Positions 1 through 5,578 of a DNA stretch of 5,620 nucleotides are shown one piece after another. The stretch covers positions 1 to 5,620 of the forward strand of contig CAKKSJ010000006.1 in NCBI GenBank assembly GCA_919902965.1, read 5' to 3'. How positions within the stretch are numbered: position 1 is the first letter of the stretch; each line of letters starts with the position of its first letter. The notes under the pieces are model-generated. The model was given only the letters and a program-made list of their open reading frames with translations, was not told the DNA's origin and searched no databases. The stretch is from Burkholderiales bacterium. Its GTDB lineage: Bacteria; Pseudomonadota; Gammaproteobacteria; Burkholderiales; SG8-39. A program made the position numbers and the translations under genes.

Positions 1-22
1 TTTGTCCTGCCCATGCGCGCGC

Positions 23-27
23 GGGAG
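23..27 (+). promoter_or_regulatory. Ribosome binding site of rne
   Basis: GGGAG with an eight-base spacer before the ATG at 36. It is the strongest Shine-Dalgarno-like site near any start in the window and supports the chosen rne start, together with the conserved N-terminus. Confidence 0.6.
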
Positions 28-35
28 CAACATTC

Positions 36-356
36 ATGAAGCGCATGCTGTTTAACGCGACACAGGCCGAAGAACTACGTGTCGCCATAGTCGATGGCCA
101 GAAACTGATAGACCTCGACATTGAATCGGCGTCGAAAGAGCAACGCAAGAGCAATATTTACAAAGGCGTCATCACCCGTGTCGAGCCCAGCCTCGAAGCT
201 GCGTTCATAGACTACGGTACCGATCGCCACGGTTTCCTCCCGTTCAAGGAAGTCGCCCGCGCCTATTTCAGGGCCGGCGTCGACGTTGGCCGCGCGCGCA
301 TCCAGGACGCGCTCAAGGAAGGCCAGGAACTGATCGTTCAGGTCGAGAAGGACTAA
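36..356 (+). CDS. rne: RNase E N-terminal fragment (RNase H-like start and most of the S1 domain)
   Basis: This 106-residue piece begins with the family-typical 'MKRMLFNAT', which fixes the ATG at 36. A GGGAG ribosome binding site at 23-27 lies eight bases upstream. Residues from about 36 onward form the S1 RNA-binding domain: 'NIYKGVITRVEPSLEAAFID' (40-59) and 'DRHGFLP' (63-69), which include F57 and F67, the aromatic residues known in E. coli RNase E to contact RNA. The stop at codon 107 removes the last part of the S1 domain, including the lysine of 'RGNKG' (codon 111, counterpart of E. coli K112). If translated alone, the product would lack every catalytic residue and is unlikely to be active. 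Only 35 bases of leader are in the window, so the long rne 5' UTR that mediates autoregulation in E. coli cannot be assessed. Confidence 0.8.
   Translation: MKRMLFNATQAEELRVAIVDGQKLIDLDIESASKEQRKSNIYKGVITRVEPSLEAAFIDYGTDRHGFLPFKEVARAYFRAGVDVGRARIQDALKEGQELIVQVEKD
354..356 (+). other. In-frame TAA within rne at codon 107
   Basis: The codons read GAG AAG GAC TAA CGC GGC AAC AAA. The family has Glu at this position (E. coli 'KEERGNKG'), so one G-to-T change at 354 turning GAA into TAA explains the interruption. Frame and conservation are intact on both sides. The base after the stop is C, a context generally less efficient for termination than U, which is compatible with some readthrough but does not prove it. 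Confidence 0.9.
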
Positions 357-413
357 CGCGGCAACAAAGGCGCCGCGCTTACCACTTTCATCAGTCTCGC
401 CGGGCGCTATCTG

Positions 414-2735
414 GTGCTGATGCCGAACAATCCGCGCGGTGGCGGCGTATCGCGCCGCGTCGAGGGCGAGGACCGCGACGAGTTGCGCGACACCATGGAC
501 CAGCTCGCGGTCCCAGCGGGGATGAGCGTTATCGCACGCACTGCCGGCATTGGACGCTCGCTGGAAGAACTGGACTGGGACCTGAAATATCTGCTGCAGC
601 TGTGGCACGCGATCGAAGAAGCGTCCACCAGCCAGAAAGGCGCCTTTCTTATCTATCAGGAAGGCAGTCTGGTCATACGCGCCATTCGCGACTATTTCCA
701 TCCCGAGATCGGCGAGATTCTGATCGATACCGACTCGATTTTCGAGCAGGCGCAGCAATTCATGGCGCATGTGATGCCGGACAACGTCAGCCGGGTAAAG
801 CGCTACCGCGATGATGTGCCGCTGTTTTCGCGCTTTCAGATCGAGCACCAGATCGAGACAGCCTACTCCCGCCAGGTGAACCTGCCGGCGGGCGGCGCCG
901 TGGTCATCGACCACACCGAAGCGCTGGTTTCCATCGACGTCAACTCGGCGCGCTCCACGCGCGGCAGCGACATCGAGGAGACAGCGTTCCGCACCAACCT
1001 TGAGGCGGCCGAGGAAATCGCACGCCAGCTACGCCTGCGTGACCTGGGCGGCCTGATTGTGATCGACTTCATCGACATGGAATCGCAGCGCAACCAGCGC
1101 GATGTGGAAAACCGCCTGCGCGAATCGCTGCACTTTGACCGCGCACGCGTGCAAATGGGCAAGATTTCGCGCTTCGGCCTGATGGAATTGTCACGCCAGC
1201 GCCTGCGCCCGTCGCTGGGCGAAGGCAGCACCATCACCTGCCCGCGTTGCAATGGCATTGGCCATATTCGTGGCATAGAGTCTGCCGCGCTGCATATCCT
1301 GCGCATCATCCAGGAAGAGGCGATGAAGGAAAATACCGCCGCGGTGCATGCACAGGTTCCCGTCGATGTAGCTACTTTCCTTTTGAACGAGAAGCGCAAC
1401 GACATACACGGCGTCGAGTCCCGGCTCAAGGTCAATGTGGTCTTGATCCCGAACATCCATCTGGAAACGCCGCATTACCAGATTTCGCGCCTGCGCCACG
1501 ACGACTTGAATCAGGCCGAGCCGCTGCCCGCAAGCTATAACCTGGTGCAATTGCCTGCCGAGGAAGAGGCCAAACCACAGGCCGGCGCTGAGCCAAAGCT
1601 GGCGCGCGCGCAGGCTGCAGTGCAAGGCATCCCGCCAGGCGAACCGGCGCCGATATCCATACCGAAAGCCCCCGAGGCGGAAATCAAGCCCATACCTGGC
1701 ATCATCTCCCGCATCATGGGCTGGTTCAAAGGTGAACCATCGAAATCTGAAGCCGAACCGAGCAGCGGCATGCGTCCCTCGCGCCGCGAACCCAGGCGCG
1801 AAGCACAGCGCGAGCGCGGTGAACGCAGCGAGCGCAGTGGCAGTGAGCGCGGCGGACGCGGCGGGCGTGGTGGACGTGGCGGGCGTGATCGCCAGGAACG
1901 CGGCGCACGCGAGGGCCGGCCGGCACCGGGCGAAGTCAATCGACCGGAACAGCGCGAGCCGCGCCAGGAGCGCAATCGCGGCGAGCGGCCGGAGCGTGAA
2001 GCACGCCCGGAACGCATCGAACGCCCGCCCAGGGAACCGCGGGAGCCGCGCGCGCCGCGCCCGCAGTTGCAAGCCGAGTTGCAGCCCGCAATTGAAACCC
2101 GGCCGCCGGAGGGAAAGCGTCCCGAGGACGGCAGTGAATCCGGACGCAGTCGTGGCCGGCGCGGACGCGGCGGTAGAGGTGAGCGCGGAGAGCGCGGCGA
2201 ACGCGCAGCGCGCGTAGATCGCGCGAAATCCGTCGATCTGGAACGCGCCGAGCAGGCCGAGCATGCAGCACGTGCGCAACTCGCAGAGCGCAGCAACGAA
2301 ATTCGTGCAGAGTCGCAGGCGCCGGAAGCAGCGGTGCAGCAAACTATGGCGGAGGAGACATTTGTCGTCGCCGGCCCGACTCCCGCCGAGCCTGTGCCGG
2401 CCGAACCTGTAATTGAATCGACTGCGGCCGAATTGCCCTTGCCTGTCCCTGCGCCGGAAGCTACGCAGCTACCGGAAGCGGCGATTCAAGCAGAAACTAC
2501 CCCCGCAGCGGTGTTGCCGCGTAGCGAGCCGACACCGCCACCTGCAGCTGCCCCTGATGTGAAAAAGGCGCTGGAGGAAAGCGGGCTGGTGATGATTCAG
2601 ACCGATCCGAACAAGGCGAAACGGGTCGCGCCGGCGCTCGAGCCTCAGTACGTAGCTCCGGCGCCGCGTCCGCGGCGTGCCCCGCCTCCGGATACCGGGC
2701 CGCTGCAAATCGTGGAAACACACAAGAACGTCTAG
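414..2735 (+). CDS. rne: RNase E, remainder after the in-frame stop: catalytic domain and C-terminal scaffold
   Basis: The GTG at 414 and ATG at 420 are only the first possible starts after the stop. Neither has a Shine-Dalgarno sequence, and both lie inside the conserved 'GRYLVLMPNNP' stretch, so true initiation here is doubtful; coding similarity already runs from 357. In full-gene numbering the piece has the 5'-phosphate sensor 'ARTAG' (R168, T169; E. coli R169, T170), the DNase I-like subdomain with magnesium-binding D301 ('SIDVNSAR') and D344 ('VIDFIDM'; E. coli D303 and D346), and the Zn-link CPRC (C402, C405; E. coli C404 and C407). After residue 540 comes an amphipathic helix 'GIISRIMGWFKG' (555-566), matching the membrane anchor of E. 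coli RNase E. Next come Arg/Gly/Glu-rich disordered segments (about 580-740), an Ala/Pro/Glu-rich linker, and the conserved end block (about 842-863 and the last residues). TAG stop at 2733-2735. Confidence 0.85.
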   Translation: MLMPNNPRGGGVSRRVEGEDRDELRDTMDQLAVPAGMSVIARTAGIGRSLEELDWDLKYLLQLWHAIEEASTSQKGAFLIYQEGSLVIRAIRDYFHPEIGEILIDTDSIFEQAQQFMAHVMPDNVSRVKRYRDDVPLFSRFQIEHQIETAYSRQVNLPAGGAVVIDHTEALVSIDVNSARSTRGSDIEETAFRTNLEAAEEIARQLRLRDLGGLIVIDFIDMESQRNQRDVENRLRESLHFDRARVQMGKISRFGLMELSRQRLRPSLGEGSTITCPRCNGIGHIRGIESAALHILRIIQEEAMKENTAAVHAQVPVDVATFLLNEKRNDIHGVESRLKVNVVLIPNIHLETPHYQISRLRHDDLNQAEPLPASYNLVQLPAEEEAKPQAGAEPKLARAQAAVQGIPPGEPAPISIPKAPEAEIKPIPGIISRIMGWFKGEPSKSEAEPSSGMRPSRREPRREAQRERGERSERSGSERGGRGGRGGRGGRDRQERGAREGRPAPGEVNRPEQREPRQERNRGERPEREARPERIERPPREPREPRAPRPQLQAELQPAIETRPPEGKRPEDGSESGRSRGRRGRGGRGERGERGERAARVDRAKSVDLERAEQAEHAARAQLAERSNEIRAESQAPEAAVQQTMAEETFVVAGPTPAEPVPAEPVIESTAAELPLPVPAPEATQLPEAAIQAETTPAAVLPRSEPTPPPAAAPDVKKALEESGLVMIQTDPNKAKRVAPALEPQYVAPAPRPRRAPPPDTGPLQIVETHKNV
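1790..2320 (+). repeat. Arg/Gly/Glu-rich low-complexity tract in rne
   Basis: Within the C-terminal half of rne, short GC-rich units (GGC GGA CGC, GAG CGC GGC, CGT GGT GGA and similar) repeat imperfectly. They encode two RGG-like clusters, one around residues 600-620 (repeated 'GGR') and one around 705-725 ('GRRGRGGRGERGERGER'), with RER/RPE-rich sequence between and after. In RNase E homologues such arginine-rich segments bind RNA and recruit degradosome partners. The same nucleotide bias creates long spurious open frames on both strands. Confidence 0.6.
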
Positions 2736-2750
2736 TATTGCTGCATACAG

Positions 2751-2774
2751 GCCCCTTCCCCTAGCGGGAGGGGC
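2751..2774. terminator. GC-rich hairpin between convergent rne and phosphatase genes
   Basis: GCCCCT pairs with AGGGGC and CCC with GGG around a CTAGC loop, with one T bulged (nine base pairs). It begins 15 bases after the rne stop and lies 25 bases beyond the stop of the oppositely oriented phosphatase gene, the right place for a shared bidirectional terminator. There is no T tract on either side, so it is not a classical intrinsic terminator. It could also act as a 3'-end stabilising structure or be a dispersed palindromic repeat. Confidence 0.45.
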
Positions 2775-2799
2775 GCTACACGCCGGGCGCAAACGAGGT

Positions 2800-3297
2800 T
2801 TAGCGGTTTACCGATTGCTTTTGCAGGATGCTTAGCAGCAAGCCCTCGGTTGCGTCCTCCAGCATTTCGAGCACCAGTTCGAAACCTTCCGGCCCGCCGC
2901 CATACGGATCAGGCACTTCGCGCACATTATATTTGCGCGCATATTCCATCATCAGCTTCAGTTTGTGCGCGTTTGAGGGTGGGCACAGCATTTCCAGGAA
3001 GCTCCGGTTTTCATGATCCATCGCCAGCACAAGATCGAAGTCGTCAAAATCATCGCGCCTTACCCGCCGCGCGCGTAACTTCGAAAGATCATAACCGCGC
3101 GCTTTCGCGGCAGCCCGTGTACGCGGATCAGGCTGCTCGCCGATGTGATATCCGTGCGTTCCCGCCGAATCGGCCACGATGCTGCCGGCCAGGCCCGCAT
3201 CTGAAACTTTTTTCAAGAACATGCCCTCAGCAGTCGGCGAACGGCAAATGTTGCCGGTGCAGCAGAACAGGACTGCATAGGTTTTCATCGAGCTCAT
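2800..3297 (-). CDS. Low-molecular-weight protein tyrosine phosphatase
   Basis: This 165-residue cytoplasmic enzyme is predicted to remove phosphate from phosphotyrosine via a cysteinyl-phosphate intermediate. The signature P-loop C-X5-R is 'CTGNICRS' with nucleophile C13 and R19; C18 is the second P-loop cysteine that protects the nucleophile by disulfide formation in relatives. The general-acid loop is 'VPDPYGG' with D130. 'DSAGTHGYHIGEQPDPR' (43-59) is also typical of the family. Length fits the usual 140-165. The first ATG (3297) is followed three codons later by another (3288) that gives 'MKTYAVLFCC', closer to the usual N-terminus; neither has a strong ribosome binding site. In many bacteria such enzymes act on tyrosine kinases of polysaccharide export (Wzb-like), but no capsule genes are present, so the substrate is unknown. 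Arsenate reductase shares the fold, but the DPY loop argues for a phosphatase. The gene is monocistronic in this window and convergent with rne. Confidence 0.93.
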   Translation of the reverse strand: MSSMKTYAVLFCCTGNICRSPTAEGMFLKKVSDAGLAGSIVADSAGTHGYHIGEQPDPRTRAAAKARGYDLSKLRARRVRRDDFDDFDLVLAMDHENRSFLEMLCPPSNAHKLKLMMEYARKYNVREVPDPYGGGPEGFELVLEMLEDATEGLLLSILQKQSVNR

Positions 3298-3405
3298 TCT
3301 ACCGCGTAGCGGGCGCAGAATCCGCGCTTGTGTCTGGCCTCATTCCACGGCAATGCGGTAAACTACACGCCCTCCGAAACAATTTCACCATCGCCCGCCA
3401 CTCTC
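3298..3405. promoter_or_regulatory. Divergent intergenic spacer between phosphatase and CoA-transferase genes
   Basis: This 108-base gap must hold the start signals of both divergent genes. On the plus strand a TAAACT at 3359-3364 resembles a -10 box, but no -35 element lies at the right distance; TTGTGT at 3328 is too far upstream. I found no convincing sigma-70 pair on the minus strand and no clear operator palindrome. The role is inferred from position only. Confidence 0.3.
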
Positions 3406-4638
3406 ATGACAGAACCAGCTGCCGCCAGCCGCGACGAACCCCTGCTCGCGGGTATCACCGTTGTCGATTTCACCCGCGTGCTCGCGGGTCCGTACGCAAC
3501 GCGCATGCTCGCCGACCTGGGCGCGCGCGTGATCAAAATCGAGCGACCCGGAGAAGGCGATGAAATTCGTCATACCGTGCTCCAACTCGATCCCAAGCGC
3601 ACCGATCAAAGCAGCTACTTCGCGCGTCTGAATGCGGGCAAAGAGAGTATTGCAATCGATCTTGGCCATCCGCAGGTGCGCGATGTCGTGCTCAATCTGG
3701 TGCGCAGCGCCGATGTGGTGGTGGAAAATTTTTCGCCCGGTGTAATGACGCGCTACGGCCTGGACGCGGCGACGCTGCTGGCCCTGCGCCCCGAGCTCGT
3801 CTACTGCTCCATATCGGGATTCGGCCAGAGCGGGCCGATGCGTTCGACGCAGGCGTATGCCCATTTGATTAACGCCATTTCCGGCATCATGGACCTGGAG
3901 CGCAGCGGCGAAGCCACACCGCGCGTGTCCTATCTGATGACGGCCGACGTGCTCGCCGGCACGCACGCGTTCGGCGCAATCTGCGCGGCGCTGCTGCGGC
4001 GCGGCCGCAACGGTCGCGGGTCGTATCTGGACGTGTCCATGCTGGAGTGCCTGATTGCGGCGGACGATCTTAGCTACGCTGCGCTGCTCAACGGCGGCAA
4101 GCTTGCGCGCGAGCCGCGCATCGGTATGCTGGTGCACCCTATCGGCGAGCGCTACCTGGCGATGCAAAGTTCCGGCGCGCCGCACATGTGGCCGCGCGTG
4201 GTGGCGCTGATCGGCCGGCCTGAACTCGAGAACGACCCGCGCTTTGCCACAGTCATGGCCAGGCGCACGAACTGGGCGGCGCTGGTTGAGATCCTGCGCG
4301 AACGCCTGGACCAGTTCGACAGCGTGGATCAGGCGGTTGAAACGCTGTCCGCGGCGCGTATTCCGGCGGCGCCCGTGCTCTCGCCCGAAGAGGTCATCGA
4401 ACTTCCACAGCTGGCGGCGCGCTCGGCATTTCCGCAGATTCCACACCAGGGTCGCGGTCACATACGCGTAACTGCGCTGCCTATCCACGTAGACCGCAAG
4501 CCGGTCGCACCCGGCGGCCCCGCACCGTATCGCGTGGGGCAGCATACACGCAAGATACTCGGCGAGTTCGGCTACGACGCCGGTCAGATTCAGGCGCTGC
4601 AGTCACAGGGTGTGGTCGAGATTCCCGGCGAAACCTGA
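3406..4638 (+). CDS. Class III CoA-transferase (CaiB/BaiF, formyl-CoA transferase type)
   Basis: This 410-residue enzyme is predicted to move CoA between acyl-CoA thioesters and free carboxylic acids through an aspartyl-CoA anhydride on an interlaced dimer. Family blocks appear in order: 'GITVVDFTRVLAGPYATRML' (16-35), 'LGARVIKIERPGEGDE' (38-53), 'YFARLNAGKESIAIDL' (71-86), 'ADVVVENFSPGVMTRYGL' (102-119), 'VYCSISGFGQSGP' (132-144), and the large-domain piece 'GRGSYLDVSMLE'. D181 in 'MTADVLAG' lines up with the catalytic Asp (D169 of Oxalobacter formyl-CoA transferase). The frame is open back to a TTG at 3328, but the ATG at 3406 places the first conserved strand at residue 15, as is usual, so I chose it; its ribosome binding site is poor. 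Substrate cannot be deduced: relatives use carnitine, bile acids, oxalate, mesaconate, succinate or aromatic acids, and no pathway genes lie beside it. It ends with TGA at 4636-4638. Confidence 0.92.
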   Translation: MTEPAAASRDEPLLAGITVVDFTRVLAGPYATRMLADLGARVIKIERPGEGDEIRHTVLQLDPKRTDQSSYFARLNAGKESIAIDLGHPQVRDVVLNLVRSADVVVENFSPGVMTRYGLDAATLLALRPELVYCSISGFGQSGPMRSTQAYAHLINAISGIMDLERSGEATPRVSYLMTADVLAGTHAFGAICAALLRRGRNGRGSYLDVSMLECLIAADDLSYAALLNGGKLAREPRIGMLVHPIGERYLAMQSSGAPHMWPRVVALIGRPELENDPRFATVMARRTNWAALVEILRERLDQFDSVDQAVETLSAARIPAAPVLSPEEVIELPQLAARSAFPQIPHQGRGHIRVTALPIHVDRKPVAPGGPAPYRVGQHTRKILGEFGYDAGQIQALQSQGVVEIPGET

Positions 4639-4711
4639 CATCGCGAAATCTCGGCGTCGCATCAACGGCCGCGCCGGCGGGGGCGCTCCTGCATCGTGAA
4701 ATCCCGGAGTC
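4639..4711 (+). repeat. Degenerate 20-base direct repeat after the CoA-transferase gene
   Basis: CATCGCGAAATCTCGGCGTC at 4639-4658 and CATCGTGAAATCCCGGAGTC at 4692-4711 match at 17 of 20 positions with a 53-base period. The first copy starts immediately after the CoA-transferase stop codon. It may be a small duplication or the residue of a degraded element. I see no reading frame or hairpin that explains it. Confidence 0.45.
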
Positions 4712-4730
4712 TGAATCCGAATTTTCGTGT

Positions 4731-4837
4731 ATCCGGCATGCGAACCTGGGAAAGCGCCAGGTGAAATCGCCCAAGGTGACCATCCGCGACAGCGCGATCT
4801 GGAACGCCATCCGAAGCTGGGAGCGTCGTGGGTGATC
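4731..4837 (+). pseudogene. Relic of a DUF4143-type AAA ATPase gene (C-terminal domain fragment)
   Basis: Two short stretches in different frames resemble consecutive parts of the DUF4143 domain found at the C-terminus of a widespread family of AAA ATPases. From 4737 the frame reads 'HANLGKRQVKSPKVTIRDSAI', close to the usual '(P)WHANLGKRLVKSPKVYxRDSG(L/I)'. From 4802, one base out of phase, it reads 'ERHPKLGASWVI', close to the usual 'HPKxGASWEGFxxE'. The roughly dozen residues that normally join these blocks ('LHALLGI...') and the 'EGF' after 'ASW' are missing, so at least two deletions and a frameshift have occurred. No Walker motifs or other part of the ATPase remain nearby. The family matches are from memory. 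The gene is dead and its original function unknown; such ATPases are commonly acquired accessory genes. Confidence 0.65.
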
Positions 4838-4909
4838 CCAAACCGCGAACTACGTCATTGTCTCTCTGCAATGGCATGACGGCTCGCCGTTAAGACGCCC
4901 AACGCCGAG
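4838..4909. other. Short non-coding stretch before the antitoxin stop
   Basis: About 70 bases with no gene I can support. It could contain further decayed sequence of the ATPase relic (the frame from 4845 stays open to a TAA at 4911-4913), but I recognise no motif in it. No T-tailed hairpin is visible as a terminator of the toxin-antitoxin operon. Confidence 0.3.
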
Positions 4910-5233
4910 CTAAGCGGCGCGGCGCTTTTGGCCGCGTCCGCTTGAGCGCGAAGTTATACGTCTCTGCGTCTCGACCAGCCGACCTGATACGAACTTGTGC
5001 AGGACGCTCGCCATGAGCGTCTGATATGGAACACCTTCCTCTGCGGCTCGGGCCTGCAAGCCCTCCAGGTCTCGCGAGGAAATTCTTATGTTGACCCGCT
5101 TGTTCTTAAGCAACGTAGCCGCCGCCGCGGCCTGGAACCGCGCGATCTCGCCTTTTTGATTCCGAACGGGCTTCCACTCTCCTCGTTCGAAAGAGGCGAG
5201 AATTTCCTGCTCCAACAGCGATTCGCCGTTCAT
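4910..5233 (-). CDS. Ribbon-helix-helix (CopG-type) antitoxin of a BrnT-like toxin
   Basis: This 107-residue protein is the predicted antitoxin, which would bind and neutralise the upstream-encoded toxin and repress the shared promoter. Residues 45-52 ('KRVNIRIS') form the single DNA-contacting beta strand of a ribbon-helix-helix fold. They are followed by helix 1 ('SRDLEGLQARAAEEG', 53-67) and helix 2 after 'VPYQTLMASVLHKFVSGRL' (69-87). The 'IRIS..DLE.L...A...G.PYQTL...VLHKF..G.L' pattern is that of the CopG-type antitoxins partnered with small BrnT-like toxins. Residues 1-43 are the probable toxin-binding arm. The tail 91-107 is unusually basic (seven Arg/Lys) and extends past the normal end of the domain, perhaps adding DNA contacts. 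The ATG at 5233 starts one base after the toxin TGA, implying translational coupling. Confidence 0.88.
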   Translation of the reverse strand: MNGESLLEQEILASFERGEWKPVRNQKGEIARFQAAAAATLLKNKRVNIRISSRDLEGLQARAAEEGVPYQTLMASVLHKFVSGRLVETQRRITSRSSGRGQKRRAA

Positions 5234-5234
5234 G

Positions 5235-5513
5235 TCATTTGTCTCCCGATAAGAAATCCCGCGTCGCTTTGCGGCTCGGCATGATGCTCTTCAAAAAAAT
5301 CTCCTTCTCGCTTTCAACGTATGGAACGAGGTACGCGTAGTCTTGTATCCGTACTACAAGCATTTTTTGATGCCCGTATTTGGCCCGGTTCGGGTGATCC
5401 ATGACGCTGAGAAGACCGCCCTGCGAAATCGCGGAAAGAACCTCCTCGAAAGAGACACCACGTTCCGCTTTGAGCGAAAGACTCTTATCGGCGTTCCATC
5501 GGATGGGCTTCAT
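5235..5513 (-). CDS. BrnT-like toxin (small RNase-type toxin of a type II system)
   Basis: This 92-residue protein is the first gene of the operon. Its pattern matches BrnT-like toxins: an N-terminal 'IRWNADKSLSLKAERGVSFEE' (compare 'F.WD..K...N..KHGVSFEEA'), a central beta core 'KMLVVRIQDYAYLVPYV' (50-66), and a C-terminal 'SRKATRDFL' (80-88). BrnT of Brucella is a RelE-fold ribonuclease that inhibits translation; activity here is inferred by family resemblance only, and this subtype ('LVPYVESEKEIFLKSIMPSRKATR') is divergent. The frame opens at a TTG (5519), but the ATG at 5513 gives 'MKPIRWN', the usual beginning, so it is preferred. No good ribosome binding site precedes it; the promoter placement suggests a leaderless transcript. 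Toxin-before-antitoxin order agrees with brnTA operons. The region is visibly less GC-rich than the housekeeping genes, consistent with transfer. Confidence 0.82.
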   Translation of the reverse strand: MKPIRWNADKSLSLKAERGVSFEEVLSAISQGGLLSVMDHPNRAKYGHQKMLVVRIQDYAYLVPYVESEKEIFLKSIMPSRKATRDFLSGDK

Positions 5514-5520
5514 GCCCAAG

Positions 5521-5550
5521 ATAATACACCCGTGTGCCTTATGTGCTCAA
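5521..5550 (-). promoter_or_regulatory. Sigma-70-like promoter of the toxin-antitoxin operon
   Basis: On the minus strand TTGAGC (5550-5545, four of six to TTGACA) is separated by 18 bases from TATTAT (5526-5521, five of six to TATAAT). The transcription start expected six to eight bases further would fall at or next to the ATG at 5513. Just upstream, 5552-5562 reads ACGT-ATA-ACGT, a small inverted repeat that could serve as part of an operator for the ribbon-helix-helix antitoxin, though it is short. Confidence 0.5.
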
Positions 5551-5578
5551 GACGTATAACGTTCACTGTCGCGAGTTC

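Larger units (their letters stand above)
36..2735 (+). pseudogene. rne: RNase E gene (rne), full extent, interrupted by one in-frame stop codon
   Basis: This is the whole rne locus, 900 codons including the final stop. RNase E is the endoribonuclease that initiates mRNA decay, matures rRNA and tRNA, and scaffolds the RNA degradosome at the inner membrane. Codons before and after the TAA at 354-356 are in one frame and align without gaps to the family there: 'VEKD-stop-RGNKGAAL', where E. coli has 'DKEERGNKGAAL'. Everything else is intact: S1 domain, 5' sensor, both catalytic aspartates, Zn-link cysteines, amphipathic helix and C-terminal tail. Without the stop the protein would be 899 residues (E. 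coli RNase E is 1061), normal for a betaproteobacterial form. Gene decay by other mutations is not visible, so this is either a very recent nonsense mutation, a sequencing or assembly error, or a tolerated (readthrough) stop. 'Pseudogene' here means only that the frame is broken as given. Confidence 0.85.

Noticed and set aside
75..914. Open frame of 279 codons on the minus strand opposite the start of rne
   Set aside because: It overlaps conserved S1 and catalytic codons of rne on the other strand, spans the internal stop, and shows no domain-like pattern. Length is explained by GC-rich codon structure.
1191..2342. Long open frame of 383 codons on the minus strand inside rne
   Set aside because: It is rich in Arg/Ala/Leu, has no recognisable motif and lies opposite the repetitive, GC-rich rne scaffold region, where stop codons are rare on both strands. 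It is a shadow of the real gene.
3328..3405. Upstream TTG start for the CoA-transferase, adding 26 residues
   Set aside because: The added residues look like translated intergenic DNA, and the ATG at 3406 already gives the usual distance to the first conserved strand.
2850..3563. Plus-strand open frame of 237 codons over the phosphatase and the CoA-transferase start
   Set aside because: It runs antisense through a phosphatase with intact catalytic motifs and out of frame into the CoA-transferase. There is no recognisable domain.
3385..4545. Open frame of 386 codons on the minus strand opposite the CoA-transferase
   Set aside because: The plus-strand frame has clear family motifs throughout, whereas the antisense product is His/Arg/Ala-rich with none. 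It is a shadow.
4673..4680. CGCCGGCG palindrome after the CoA-transferase as a terminator
   Set aside because: The stem is too short, there is no loop and no T tract; in DNA this GC-rich such palindromes are common.
4997..5284. Plus-strand open frames (4997-5284 and 5343-5582) antisense to the toxin-antitoxin genes
   Set aside because: The minus-strand frames carry the ribbon-helix-helix and BrnT-like patterns and are joined by a one-base gap. The plus-strand products show no motif.
4952..5560. The string GTTATACGTCT at 4952-4962 and its inverted copy upstream of the toxin (5550-5560)
   Set aside because: An 11-base match between opposite strands is expected several times by chance in 5.6 kb, and one copy lies inside the antitoxin coding sequence. 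It was not taken as a paired operator.
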